The translations under genes and the position numbers were made by a program. A DNA stretch of 64,000 nt from contig CAKZPV010000025.1 in assembly GCA_937139405.1 (NCBI GenBank), positions 62,001 through 126,000 on the forward strand, written 5' to 3'. Shown here in pieces: positions 54,393-62,785 of this stretch; positions within the stretch are counted from its first letter, which is position 1, and each line of letters starts with the position of its first letter. The notes below the pieces were generated by a model. The model was not told the DNA's origin. It saw only the letters and a program-made list of their open reading frames with translations, and ran no database searches. The stretch comes from an uncultured Nitrospirota bacterium (lineage in GTDB: Bacteria > Nitrospirota > Nitrospiria > Nitrospirales > UBA8639).

Positions 54393-54931
54393 GCAACGTC
54401 TAACAACACTTTGACGCGCTGGTAGTGATGATTTTATTCGTGCATTCTGGCAGATTTATTTCATGGGACAAATCTTGGTGGGACGGATAGCCGTGCTCTT
54501 TGCCTTACTAAGGGTACGACGCGTTTTCCTGTGAAAATGTACGCTAAGCGACCTGGATAAGGCTCTTATCGATGACGCATTCACTGTAGAGTAGGACATT
54601 TTCCCATTCAATGGGGCTCACCTACTCAAGTAAAGCGAGATCTGTGCCAACTTGCTCAGCAATCTCCTCAGCCACAACCCGACTGATTTCTGTTGCTTGC
54701 CAGTAAATGATGCAGGCCAAAATCACCAGAATGGCCAGGATGCTGAAGATCCAATGAAGACGAGGCCACTAGACCGAATGGGCAGCGTACTCACCTAGAC
54801 CGATTGAGGCCCGGCGGGACACAAGAAAACTGCCCACGACCAAAATAGGGCGATTCGTGGATCACCCGTTCGGGCTTTTCAATAGTCGCCCTCAGTTCAA
54901 GAAGATGTGGGTTAGGTCCTCATCGAATCCA
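54393..54931. other. 539 bp region between czc cassette and MtrA-like operon
   Basis: No intact gene. On the minus strand 54622-54768 is open for 48 codons and encodes a convincing membrane helix (HWIFSILAILVILACIIYW) followed by an acidic amphipathic stretch, but it begins right after an in-frame TAG with no start codon. Upstream of that TAG the same frame stays open for at least 24 codons. It may be a decayed small membrane-protein gene, or chance. Confidence 0.4.
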
Positions 54932-55636
54932 TCAGTCTATTTCCCCGAGTCCCTTGCCATCGTGAGAAGCTCTGTCAAGAAGCAGTTCCTCGCGGAGACT
55001 GGCAACACCGGCCCGGCCGATGAAAACTTCCAATAAGGCGAGCGCACCACGAAGTCCAATGGCTGGCCCTATATCTGAGAGAATGCGTTCATCAACGATG
55101 AACGGCTCTGGGCACACCAGAGCTCCATAATCCGCTAGCCGTTCCGCGTTCTTGGCGCACAGGGAACAACTACCATTAGGGGACACGAAGGTTGTCGCTC
55201 GCCGACCTTTGAGCAATCCGGCTTCCCCAACGGCAAAAATGCCGGTACAGCTACTGGCAATCACACCACCCTGGGCATGCGTGCGGCGGATGATTGACAA
55301 AACCGGCTCTTGGTAAAGTTCTTCATAGCCTTCATCTGGCCATCCCCCGGGAATGATGACCGCATCCCATTCCTGCTGCGCGGCTGCCTCCAGGTCCAGA
55401 TCCCGCAAGACACGAAGACCATGCCGGGAACGAATGATCTCGTGAAACCCGCTGATCACAACTTGAATCTGAGGCAGATTAGGTAAGAGGAGCGTCCAGC
55501 CTGCGAGACTGGTATAGGGCGTCAATTCCACGTCCTCGAAGCCTTGCCCTACGAGCGCGAGGAACCGGTACTTGAGTGGGTCCTGGATCCCCTTCGGCAT
55601 AACAGAAAGCTTGCTTATGTCGGACAGCCCGAACAT
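54932..55636 (-). CDS. DJ-1/PfpI family protein
   Basis: A 234-residue DJ-1/PfpI (class I glutamine amidotransferase-like) protein. Visible elements are FLALVGQGFEDVELTPYTSL, VIIPGGWPDEG and the nucleophile-elbow Cys in SSCTGIFAVGEAGLL, with a His-poor site unlike the AraC-linked type. The family includes proteases, deglycases and hydratases; no substrate can be assigned. The start at 55636 overlaps the upstream gene by 22 bases and follows GGAAAAG; ATG 55600 is an alternative. Third gene of the ArsR-led operon. Confidence 0.82.
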   Translation of the reverse strand: MFGLSDISKLSVMPKGIQDPLKYRFLALVGQGFEDVELTPYTSLAGWTLLLPNLPQIQVVISGFHEIIRSRHGLRVLRDLDLEAAAQQEWDAVIIPGGWPDEGYEELYQEPVLSIIRRTHAQGGVIASSCTGIFAVGEAGLLKGRRATTFVSPNGSCSLCAKNAERLADYGALVCPEPFIVDERILSDIGPAIGLRGALALLEVFIGRAGVASLREELLLDRASHDGKGLGEID

Positions 55637-56829
55637 GGTGCCGCGTCTTTTCCCTGTGTCGGAATGGAGTCATCAGCCCGCTCTGGTGCGGCATCCTGAA
55701 CGAATGGTTCTCCTGTGAGAAATGCATGTTCAGCCCGAGCGAGTTCACGCCCCAGGTATGCCGCATGATCTAACCGCGAGATCCACTTGCTTTCAATGGC
55801 AGGCGTATAGACCTCAGGGGCCGTATGTCCTTGGATAACCCCATCTAGCAAACCCGTATTCTGGTAATGTTCAAGGAGCAAACATCCTCTGTGATGATCG
55901 ACATACACCACAAGGTACCCAGCCGGGTCAGGGATCATCCTTCTAGGTATATAGCCAGCGACTGGGGAAACGACCTCTGCGGAGACAAATGGCTCACTAG
56001 GACCGGGATTCCGATCAGAACACTCCTGCACCGTGGATTGAATGGTCGCTATATCACTCGTGCCGATCAAATCGATCACGTCAACTGTGCGGCGAAAGTG
56101 TTCCACAGCAGCCCGATCCACGTTTCGGATCACCGGGCGCTTGCCGTGTGCCTCTTGAATACGGGATCGTTCATCAAGGCCGTAACGAGCCAGTGCAACC
56201 AGGGACTGGCCTGGAAGGTGGCCGATGGCTTGCCGCGAGTCGGTGCCACAGACAACGAGAAACCGAATATACGGATTAGCCAGCACATTCCGGATTAGAC
56301 GTTCAATGCCAAGATTCTCTGTATGGAGGGTACCTACAACCGCAGCGGCTGGCCCAAGGTGCTGGGAGAGAGTACTCCTAAGGGCATCATCGGTAAGCGT
56401 ACACACGGCGACCGGCGCGTGATACCGGAGGACGGTATAGTTTCCCGGAAGTGGCGGCCACCCGGCGCGAACTTCGACCGCGTCCGTCGGGCAAATATCA
56501 AGGGATGTATCTCCGCTCACCTGTGCGACAGCGTTGACTGCGAGCGCCGGATAGCAGACTTGACACCCCAGACATTCGTATTGAAATGGAAGGAGTGATG
56601 CAGTTGCGGCCTTGAGGACCGAGGCCAATTCAGGTGAACGTTCGGTGGACGGAACCGCTCGCTCAATGGTTTGAAGGGATTGGTGGAGACAGCCGCAGGG
56701 CCAGCACTTTTTCGCCTTTGTCGCCTCATGGAGTTGTGCCGTGACTTCACCAAAAACCGTCTCTCGCGCATCAGGCTTCACGGGAATCCTCAACAAGACA
56801 GACTCCACGGTGGAGAAGTGCGGGCACAC
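55615..56829 (-). CDS. MtrA-like / DUF4346 protein with Cys-rich N-terminal region
   Basis: A 404-residue protein. The N-terminal third has two Cys clusters (KKCWPCGCLHQSL and ECLGCQVCYPAL) suggesting an Fe-S or metal site. The middle resembles subunit A of tetrahydromethanopterin S-methyltransferase (VGTLHTENLGIERLIRNVLA, FLVVCGTDSRQAIGHLPGQS), and the C-terminal part matches DUF4346 (YLVVYVDHHRGCLLLEHYQ; LDHAAYLGRELARAEHAFL). It ends CSGCPT. It is not a methanogen gene in this context; corrinoid or metal binding is inferred from the MtrA similarity. Start uncertain: ATG 56829 overlaps arsR by 59 bp. Confidence 0.75.
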   Translation of the reverse strand: MCPHFSTVESVLLRIPVKPDARETVFGEVTAQLHEATKAKKCWPCGCLHQSLQTIERAVPSTERSPELASVLKAATASLLPFQYECLGCQVCYPALAVNAVAQVSGDTSLDICPTDAVEVRAGWPPLPGNYTVLRYHAPVAVCTLTDDALRSTLSQHLGPAAAVVGTLHTENLGIERLIRNVLANPYIRFLVVCGTDSRQAIGHLPGQSLVALARYGLDERSRIQEAHGKRPVIRNVDRAAVEHFRRTVDVIDLIGTSDIATIQSTVQECSDRNPGPSEPFVSAEVVSPVAGYIPRRMIPDPAGYLVVYVDHHRGCLLLEHYQNTGLLDGVIQGHTAPEVYTPAIESKWISRLDHAAYLGRELARAEHAFLTGEPFVQDAAPERADDSIPTQGKDAAPCSGCPT

Positions 56830-57115
56830 AGGGGTCCACGATGCGGTAATAGATGTGGTTCCCCTCGCGCCGTGTCGACAGAATCTTGCGGTCTGCTAGG
56901 CGTTGCAGTTGGTTGGAAATCGCTTGAGGTGTCATTCCAAGCCGCTCCCCAAGATCGGTTACACAAAGTTCCCCAGCCTGCACCAGGGCATGCAGGAGAC
57001 GAAGCCGCGTGTCGCTAGCCAGGATCGTAAAGAGGTCTCTGAGCTCGGCGGCTTCTTGCAAACTGAGCAAAGGCCGTTGCCGAAGAGAGGGTTTTCGGAA
57101 AACCTGTTGAAGCAT
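56771..57115 (-). CDS. ArsR-family metalloregulator controlling the MtrA-like operon
   Basis: A 114-residue ArsR-type repressor. HTH elements are DLFTILASDTRLRLLHALVQ and CVTDLGERLGMTPQAISNQL with the wing ILSTRREGNHIYYR. The ELCVTDL segment keeps one Cys of the ArsR/CadC ELCVCDL motif; two more lie in the C-terminal DPCVPALLHRGVCLVED, so the sensing site may resemble CmtR. Strong ribosome-binding site GGAGGTAGGTT. It is the first gene of the operon with DUF4346 and DJ-1 genes and has a dyad in its promoter. Confidence 0.85.
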   Translation of the reverse strand: MLQQVFRKPSLRQRPLLSLQEAAELRDLFTILASDTRLRLLHALVQAGELCVTDLGERLGMTPQAISNQLQRLADRKILSTRREGNHIYYRIVDPCVPALLHRGVCLVEDSREA

Positions 57116-57140
57116 AACCTACCTCCTCTCAATATCAATA

Positions 57141-57175
57141 ATTACACAGTATAGTGTAATAGAGGTCGGGGACAA
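57141..57175 (-). promoter_or_regulatory. promoter and operator of the ArsR/MtrA-like operon
   Basis: A perfect inverted repeat ATTACACAGTATAGTGTAAT occupies 57141-57160, and its centre on the minus strand is TATACT, a good -10. TTGTCC sits 16 bases upstream as the -35 (57175-57170). The gene start is 26 bases downstream of the dyad. A repressor bound to the dyad would cover the -10. Confidence 0.75.
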
Positions 57176-57501
57176 AGGCAAGCGAAGCGGTATCCAGCCT
57201 AGGGTAGTAAGTCTGACAATCATGTTGTAATTTGGCTGGAATTGGTTGTCTTTTTACTTTGGTGATATTTGCCGTTTTATTAACGTCGTCCGAGCCGATC
57301 TTTGCAGAACGAGCTTCCTTTGTCTGGTCTTTTTTCGCAACAACGGTTATCGCGTAAATATCAATGAGGAGGGGTGAAAATTGCGATGTTGCAATAAAGC
57401 CTGTTTTTGCAACGCGTATGACGCTCAATTCCGGGCGCCTTCTTAAATAAGCTAGAGCAACCCCTTACCGTACATTTTCGCAAGAATACGCGTCGTACCC
57501 T
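57176..57501. other. intergenic region between ArsR promoter and czcA remnant
   Basis: About 325 bp with no supported gene. A 97-codon minus-strand ORF (57135-57428) crosses it and overlaps the promoter dyad; it lacks domain signals. The sequence leads directly into the plus-strand czcA fragment. Confidence 0.35.
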
Positions 57502-57606
57502 GTCATCGGCGGCTTGGTCACGTCCACGGACTTGACCCTTCTTGTTATGTCTAAACTGTATGTGTGGGAAGAACGATGGCGGGAAACTTGGAAACGACGG
57601 GTCTAG
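57502..57606 (+). pseudogene. czcA C-terminal remnant (34 codons)
   Basis: The plus strand reads VIGGLVTSTDLTLLVMSKLY followed by VWEERWRETWKRRV-stop, matching the end of the intact CzcA at 52926-53056 (VIGGLVTSTALTLLVLPTLY, VWEERWREAWKG). Nothing recognisable of the gene remains upstream. It proves that this region once carried a second czcA, now lost except for the tail. Confidence 0.85.
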
Positions 57607-57766
57607 AGAAACCCTGAGAGTATTCGTTGAAGAACCTCGACCTTCCATGCGGGGCTTTCTGGCAGTGTTAGGAATCTATCAAAACAGTACCAAAAGAGAG
57701 GTACTTCCCGATTGATGTATGGGGAATTGGCATGTAAAATGATCTTTTAAAGGAACCTCCTATTCT

Positions 57767-58126
57767 ATGAATTCTAGTCGCGCCATTCTCGCCACCCTAC
57801 TTGCGGTTTTATTCTTCCTTACTAGCTTGAGTGCTTATGGTTGCCTGGTGCCTATAAACGGCGATAAGTCTTCTCTTCTGGGAATTGACTGCCTAAGGCC
57901 CAGCGAAGAAGTGCCGCAGCCATTTTGTGACACTTTTAAGATCGCTGTTGTTCACAAAACTTCCGAAGTAAGCCCAACCACCGCAAGTGATTTTTTGCCA
58001 ACTTGTGGTGACCCCTCTCTCATGTGGTGCCTCAAAGTTGTGAGTGCGTATCACCGTTCTACTGCTTTTGGCTCTTATGCTCCTTCCCCTGACATTCTTC
58101 TCCTGATCTCTGTGCTTCGCATTTGA
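57767..58126 (+). CDS. small exported protein, CLVPI family (copy 2)
   Basis: A 119-residue protein with a signal peptide (ILATLLAVLFFLTSLSAYG) directly followed by CLVPINGDKSS, two more Cys motifs (DCLRPSEE, FCDTFK, LPTCGD) and a hydrophobic end (DILLLISVLRI). It is homologous to 46125-46484. It lies between the czcA remnant and the orphan czcB in the second cassette. Its function is unknown; presence beside both pump sets suggests a metal-linked envelope role. Confidence 0.7.
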   Translation: MNSSRAILATLLAVLFFLTSLSAYGCLVPINGDKSSLLGIDCLRPSEEVPQPFCDTFKIAVVHKTSEVSPTTASDFLPTCGDPSLMWCLKVVSAYHRSTAFGSYAPSPDILLLISVLRI

Positions 58127-58380
58127 TACCCCTTCCCTTCGATTTGTTTATGCACTAATTCCCCAATCACAAATTCTTAGCGCCATTTCTCTTGATGGCG
58201 ATGAAAACAGACAGCCTTTTGGGGGTAACACCCAATAGTGGAAGTTTTTGAGCCAAGAATGAATGTGGCGTTTGCCGTAATTAGGAGAGATGGGCCCATC
58301 TAAAGGTCGTTTGTCGACCTCTAATAAAGTGAATTTCACTGGAAGTCGGCGCCAAGCCTTTTTAGAAGAGAGAACATGCA

Positions 58381-59604
58381 ATGAAAAAGCGATTTTGGCT
58401 GTTCCTACTCATCATCCCATTGTTTTATGGCGGAGCATGCCAAGAAAACCCTGTGGAAAATTCTTCCCAAACTTCAGAAGTCGCTGGGGAGGGGGGCACT
58501 CTGGAAAGTCCCTATCTTGAAGAACCTGGCCAGAATCAGATCTCACTTCCACTCGAGGCTTTAAAAGGACAGACCTTTCAAACTGCGCTTGTTAGAAGGC
58601 AAACGGTTCTACCGGAAGTTAAAGTGACAGCCAGCATTGAGCCAAACCAATACAAGCTTGCCAAGATCAGCCCTCGAATCGAAGGGAAAGCCATCCAAGT
58701 TATCGTTGAACTTGGAGACCTGGTTCAAGCGGGCCAAACTCTGGCGCTTCTCGATAGCCTTGAGCTGGGACAAAAAAAAGCGGAGTTTCTCCAAGTACGG
58801 GTGAATCTCAAACTTGCCCGGCGAAATTTTGAACGGGAGCAACGGCTTTTCATACAACGCATCTCCTCGGAGAAAGATTTTCTAGACGCCAAAGGCGAAT
58901 TTGAAAGGAACGTTGCTGCCTTCCGGGCCGCCCGCGAAGGTTTACGGATGATTGGGGTCCCCGAAGAGGTCATCAAGGAAATGCAGTGGGATGGCAAGAA
59001 TCATCCCCTCTCATATTTCCATCTTACCGCTCCGTTTGCGGGAACCATTGTAGACCGGAACATCACCATGGGAGAGGTGATTCGACCAACGGACGTCCCT
59101 TTCACCCTGGCCGATTTGACCACCGTCTGGGTGTCATTGGACATTTTTGAGAAGGATCTCGCTCATATTTCAGAAGGGTTGAAGATCCGGATCATGGTGG
59201 ATGCTTACCCCAACGAATGGATTGAAGGTACCCTGACCCACCTTATGAATGTGCTGGATCCGGACACCCGAACCGTTCATGCTCACGCGGAGATTGAAAA
59301 CCGTAGCGGTCGTCTCCGGCCCGGCATGTTTGCCACTGTTGGCATTAAGATCCCTTCATCGAACAAGCAACAAAGCCTGGTGGTTCCCCAAACAGGCATT
59401 CAGCAAATCCAGGAGAAGGCGATGGCTTTTGTAGAGATAGAGCCAGGGACCTACGCAGTTCGGAAGGTGATTCTCGGGACGCCGGTACCGCCTGACATCG
59501 AAGTCCTCCAAGGCTTACAAGAAGGGGAACGAGTCACCACGGAGGGATCGTTTTACCTCAAATCCATTTTGCTAGCGGAGACCATCGGGGCCGATTCGGA
59601 TTAG
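58381..59604 (+). CDS. czcB: orphan CzcB-like membrane fusion protein
   Basis: A 407-residue adaptor with a lipobox (LLIIPLFYGGAC) and the adaptor core (KISPRIEGKAIQVIVELGDL; DLTTVWVSLDIFEKDLAHIS; DPDTRTVHAHAEIENRSGRL). It is paralogous to 48611-49876 but lacks that protein's long His/Asp-rich segment. No complete czcA or czcC is adjacent, so it must either work with another pump or be a leftover. Codon use and homology show an intact gene. RBS weak. Confidence 0.88.
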   Translation: MKKRFWLFLLIIPLFYGGACQENPVENSSQTSEVAGEGGTLESPYLEEPGQNQISLPLEALKGQTFQTALVRRQTVLPEVKVTASIEPNQYKLAKISPRIEGKAIQVIVELGDLVQAGQTLALLDSLELGQKKAEFLQVRVNLKLARRNFEREQRLFIQRISSEKDFLDAKGEFERNVAAFRAAREGLRMIGVPEEVIKEMQWDGKNHPLSYFHLTAPFAGTIVDRNITMGEVIRPTDVPFTLADLTTVWVSLDIFEKDLAHISEGLKIRIMVDAYPNEWIEGTLTHLMNVLDPDTRTVHAHAEIENRSGRLRPGMFATVGIKIPSSNKQQSLVVPQTGIQQIQEKAMAFVEIEPGTYAVRKVILGTPVPPDIEVLQGLQEGERVTTEGSFYLKSILLAETIGADSD

Positions 59605-59854
59605 GTTGCTTCCACATGGGATCTTAGCCGAACCGAAAAGTTCCTCGGTGCGCTTAACGCCCCTATAGGGGAAAAATTGCGGAGTAACTGGGTATCACAA
59701 ACACTCGGGTATTTCCTCAGGGGAAACGGAGAGGCCGATCTGGCAGAACAAATGAAAATATAGGCTTGTTAAAAGTGAACCCTGTGCAATGGCTGCTCTT
59801 AGAGTTTTTCATACATGATAAGGCAAGAAACATTAAATTATAGGGGGGGATGTC

Positions 59855-60241
59855 ATGCACGATTGGATGCCGGGAATGGGTTGGGGGTTCGGTCCTCTTC
59901 TTATGATCGTGTTCTGGATTCTGGTTATCCTGGGAATTGGGTACTTTGTCATGGTGCTGGTGAGCCGTGAGAGGAAGGAGTCAGTTCCTCAAGAAAGGGA
60001 GCCCCCTTTGGAAATTTTGAAAAAACGGTATGCTCGTGGAGAGATGAACAAGGAAGAGTTCGAGACAAAGCGGAAGGATCTTGATAAAGAATTGGCAAAG
60101 AAAAATCTAGATCGGGCCTGTTCTGAAGCCACTGCCAATATCACAAAAGGTCGAGTTGGATCAAGAGACAACCAACCGGCCTTTTTGCGAAGAATTTACA
60201 CGACCCTAAAAAAGATGAAATTTGACAGAGACTTCTCATGA
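59855..60241 (+). CDS. SHOCT domain small membrane protein
   Basis: A 128-residue protein beginning MHDWMPGMGWG, with a transmembrane segment (LLMIVFWILVILGIGYFVMV), a charged linker, and a SHOCT domain (PPLEILKKRYARGEMNKEEF). The C-terminal 50 residues are basic and polar. The start follows GGGGGG (tagggggggatgtc). It has a frameshifted copy at 53126. It precedes the P1B ATPase by 16 bp and is likely co-transcribed. In this family the SHOCT part is thought to mediate oligomerisation. Confidence 0.82.
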   Translation: MHDWMPGMGWGFGPLLMIVFWILVILGIGYFVMVLVSRERKESVPQEREPPLEILKKRYARGEMNKEEFETKRKDLDKELAKKNLDRACSEATANITKGRVGSRDNQPAFLRRIYTTLKKMKFDRDFS

Positions 60242-60257
60242 GCAAATCTCTAACTAA

Positions 60258-62195
60258 ATGATGGACACCTCGGTCATGCCAAAAAAAGAGAATCACCAAG
60301 ATGGATTTGAAGGTCAATGGTGGGAATACCCCATCCTGCGAAATGCCCTCATGGCTGGAGTGTTGGCGGGGGTTGGATTTGTCCTAGCCCACGCGGGGTT
60401 TATTTCAGAGCAGGTAGAACTGGCTTTTTATTTTGTGGCGATTCCACTGGGTGGCTACCATTGGGCTCGGGAGGCCGTTGAGGAACTCTTTACAGAGGGT
60501 GAGATTGGAATCGATCTCTTGATGCTTGCCGCTACGGTGGGTTCCGGTCTCCTGGGACTCTGGGATGAAGCAGCCTTTCTTGTTTTTCTTTATGGAGCGG
60601 CTGAGGGATTGGAGGAGTATACCTACGCCCGCACCCGCTCGGCGATCCGTGCTCTTCTGGATTTGGCTCCGAAAGAGGCGCACCTTCTCCGAGAGGGCCA
60701 GGAAGTCACAATTGCGGCTGAGGAGTTGCGGCCTGGCGACCGATTCCTTGTACGACCTGGCGAATCCATTCCAACTGATGGCACCGTGAAGTCTGGAACG
60801 TCAAGCCTCGATGAATCCGCCTTGACCGGCGAATCTATTCCGGTGGACAAAGAACCCGGCATGCTCGTGTTTGCTGGTACGCTGAACCTTCAAGGGGCTC
60901 TAGGGGTGGAGGCGACGGCTGCGTTCCAAGATAATACCTTAGCCAAAATCATTCATCTTGTTGAGGAGGCTCAAGAACGGAAAGGAAAAACGCAGCAGTG
61001 GATCGAGCGGTTTGGACGCCGTTACAGCCCAGTAGTCCTCGGTACGTCCCTTCTGTTTCTCGTCATCCCTTGGGTTTTGGGACTCCCCTATGGCGAATGG
61101 GCGGTTCGAGCTGTCGTTCTGCTCGTTGCGGCGGCTCCTTGTGCCCTGGTGATGTCCATGCCCGTGGCCATGGCCGCCGGCATTGGTTCTGCTGGCCGAC
61201 AAGGTATCTTGATTAAGGGCGGTGCGCACTTAGAGCATCTCGGGGCCATTCGGACGATCGCCTTTGACAAAACCGGAACCCTCACTCAGGGAGTTCCCAT
61301 GGTAACCGACGTCGTCCCTTTTACCGGTTCCCCAGAAGAATTACTGGCGCTGGCTGCAGGGGTTGAATATGCTTCCGCACACCCTCTGGCCAGGGCCATC
61401 GTTGATCGAGCAAGATCTCAGGGTGTAATCCCTGCCGAGGTACGAGACTTCGAATCCCTCACCGGAACGGGAGCCAAAGCCCTTGTTGAACAAACAGTCT
61501 GGCATGTTGGGAAGTTGGATCTCTTTAAAAAGTTAGGTGCCAGGTTGGGGAAGAATGAAGACACGGTCAAACAGTTTCAGGCACAGGGGAAGACGGTCGT
61601 GTTGGTTGGCAATGGTGACAATGTTCGTGGCTTACTTGCCCTTCAAGATCGCATACGTCCTGCGATGAAGGACGTGATCCGCGAACTTCACACAATGGGT
61701 GTCCGGGTCGTGATGCTCACTGGCGATCATGCACTTGCCGCCGAGGCGGTCGCTCGCGCGCTGGACATTGATGATGTTCGGGCAAACCTGAGTCCTGAGG
61801 ATAAGGTGCGGGTTGTGCAGGAACTCGAACAGCGATTTGGAGCCGTCCTCATGGTCGGTGATGGGATCAATGATGCTCCGGCTTTGGCGGCAGCAACCTG
61901 TGGTATGGCGATGGGAGCGATCGGCAGTGATGCGGCGATCGAGGCGGCAGATATCGCCCTCATGTCTGAGGATCTGGGAAAAGTCGCTCACGCGTTGCGG
62001 CTTGGTCGTCGAGTCCGTAGGATCAGTCGCCAGAACATTGTATTTTCTCTCATTCTCCTCGCCATTCTTATTCCTTCGGCCCTACTGGGAGTCTTGAGCG
62101 TCGGGGCTGCCGTCTTCATCCATGAGGTCAGCGAGCTTCTGGCTGTGGCGAACGGGTTAAGGGTGCGGAGGCCACTGCACTTGTCGGCCTCATAG
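60258..62195 (+). CDS. P1B-type heavy-metal ATPase with APC motif
   Basis: A 645-residue heavy-metal P-type ATPase. Motifs: actuator TGES (LDESALTGESIPVD), phosphorylation DKTGTLTQ, HP (YASAHPLARAIV), hinge GDGINDAPAL, and in the metal-site helix AAAPCALVMSMPVA, i.e. APC where Cu/Zn pumps have CPC and Co-type (P1B-4) pumps have SPC. The last helix carries HEVSELLAVANGLR, comparable to the HEG..LLV.N region of P1B-4. No CxxC N-terminal metal domain is seen. Substrate is probably a divalent cation; exact metal unknown. It ends RPLHLSAS. Confidence 0.9.
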   Translation: MMDTSVMPKKENHQDGFEGQWWEYPILRNALMAGVLAGVGFVLAHAGFISEQVELAFYFVAIPLGGYHWAREAVEELFTEGEIGIDLLMLAATVGSGLLGLWDEAAFLVFLYGAAEGLEEYTYARTRSAIRALLDLAPKEAHLLREGQEVTIAAEELRPGDRFLVRPGESIPTDGTVKSGTSSLDESALTGESIPVDKEPGMLVFAGTLNLQGALGVEATAAFQDNTLAKIIHLVEEAQERKGKTQQWIERFGRRYSPVVLGTSLLFLVIPWVLGLPYGEWAVRAVVLLVAAAPCALVMSMPVAMAAGIGSAGRQGILIKGGAHLEHLGAIRTIAFDKTGTLTQGVPMVTDVVPFTGSPEELLALAAGVEYASAHPLARAIVDRARSQGVIPAEVRDFESLTGTGAKALVEQTVWHVGKLDLFKKLGARLGKNEDTVKQFQAQGKTVVLVGNGDNVRGLLALQDRIRPAMKDVIRELHTMGVRVVMLTGDHALAAEAVARALDIDDVRANLSPEDKVRVVQELEQRFGAVLMVGDGINDAPALAAATCGMAMGAIGSDAAIEAADIALMSEDLGKVAHALRLGRRVRRISRQNIVFSLILLAILIPSALLGVLSVGAAVFIHEVSELLAVANGLRVRRPLHLSAS

Positions 62196-62203
62196 GAAAA
62201 ACG

Positions 62204-62674
62204 ATGCAAACTATTGAACTATTAAAAGTTTTGGCCAGCCTGTTGATTTGGCTTCCTTTGGTAATGGGTTGCGCAGGGCATGACCACCAACATCTAGACG
62301 AGCCTTTACCTCCACTTGTGTATGCTGACCCTGAAACGGCTCAAGCCATGAAGGAAGGAAACCGCTATTTTAAAGAAGGGTGGTGGACAGGGGCTGAAAA
62401 ACAATACCGAATCGCCATCCTGGCCTTTCCAGCAATGGCTGAAGCCCACTATAACCTTGGGTTAACCCTTAATAAGCAGGGTGGTCGTTATCAAGAATCA
62501 CGCGATCATTTTACGAGGGCATTAAAAAACGAATTTCATTGGCTTCCTTATTCAAAAAGGGCTCAACACTTGAGAATACTTTCAGTCTCATTGACGCGCC
62601 TGTTGAATTGGAGGGCATGGGACGGTTCCGAAAGAACAAAACACACAACAATCACCTGCTTTTGGCTTCAATGA
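62204..62674 (+). pseudogene. TPR lipoprotein (copy 3), 3' end replaced
   Basis: Starts MQTIELLKVLASLL with a lipobox (LPLVMGC) and matches copy 2 through LGLTLNKQGGRYQESR and about ten further residues. At about nucleotide 62527 similarity stops: the second half of copy 2 (NAPPFRRYEN... and His-rich tail) is replaced by unrelated codons ending TITCFWLQ that run over the 3' end of the convergent GDCCVxC gene. The gene was apparently cut by a rearrangement at the mer boundary. Confidence 0.8.
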
Positions 62675-62785
62675 AGCTTGGCACTCTTGGCATTCGTAAT
62701 ATACCTGGCAAGCATCAATCGGCATGATTTCCGTTTTTTGAAATCCACACTTCGGGCATTCCAATATCGAGTGTAAAGAGATCAT
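62588..62785 (-). CDS. GDCCVxC domain protein of mer operon
   Basis: A 65-residue protein from MISLHSIL (ATG 62785 overlapping the merT stop as ATGA). It contains a CPKCG pair, a YYECQECQ pair and the signature PKAGDCCVFCSFG followed by PPIQ, the hallmark of the GDCCVxC family that accompanies mercury genes and sometimes contains selenocysteine; here all positions are Cys. Probably a small metal- or mercury-binding protein. The longer ORF-track start is rejected. Last gene of merR-thioredoxin-like-merT-GDCCVxC. Confidence 0.85.
   Translation of the reverse strand: MISLHSILECPKCGFQKTEIMPIDACQVYYECQECQASLKPKAGDCCVFCSFGTVPCPPIQQARQ

Noticed and set aside
57135-57428. 97-aa minus-strand ORF
   Set aside because: It overlaps the ArsR promoter dyad and shows no domain-like pattern.
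58181-58200. CGCCAT...ATGGCG hairpin after the CLVPI gene
   Set aside because: It is followed by A-rich rather than T-rich sequence; terminator not convincing.
59660-59671. CCCCTATAGGGG palindrome between czcB and the SHOCT gene
   Set aside because: Short, no T tract and no matching regulator known; not enough to call a site.
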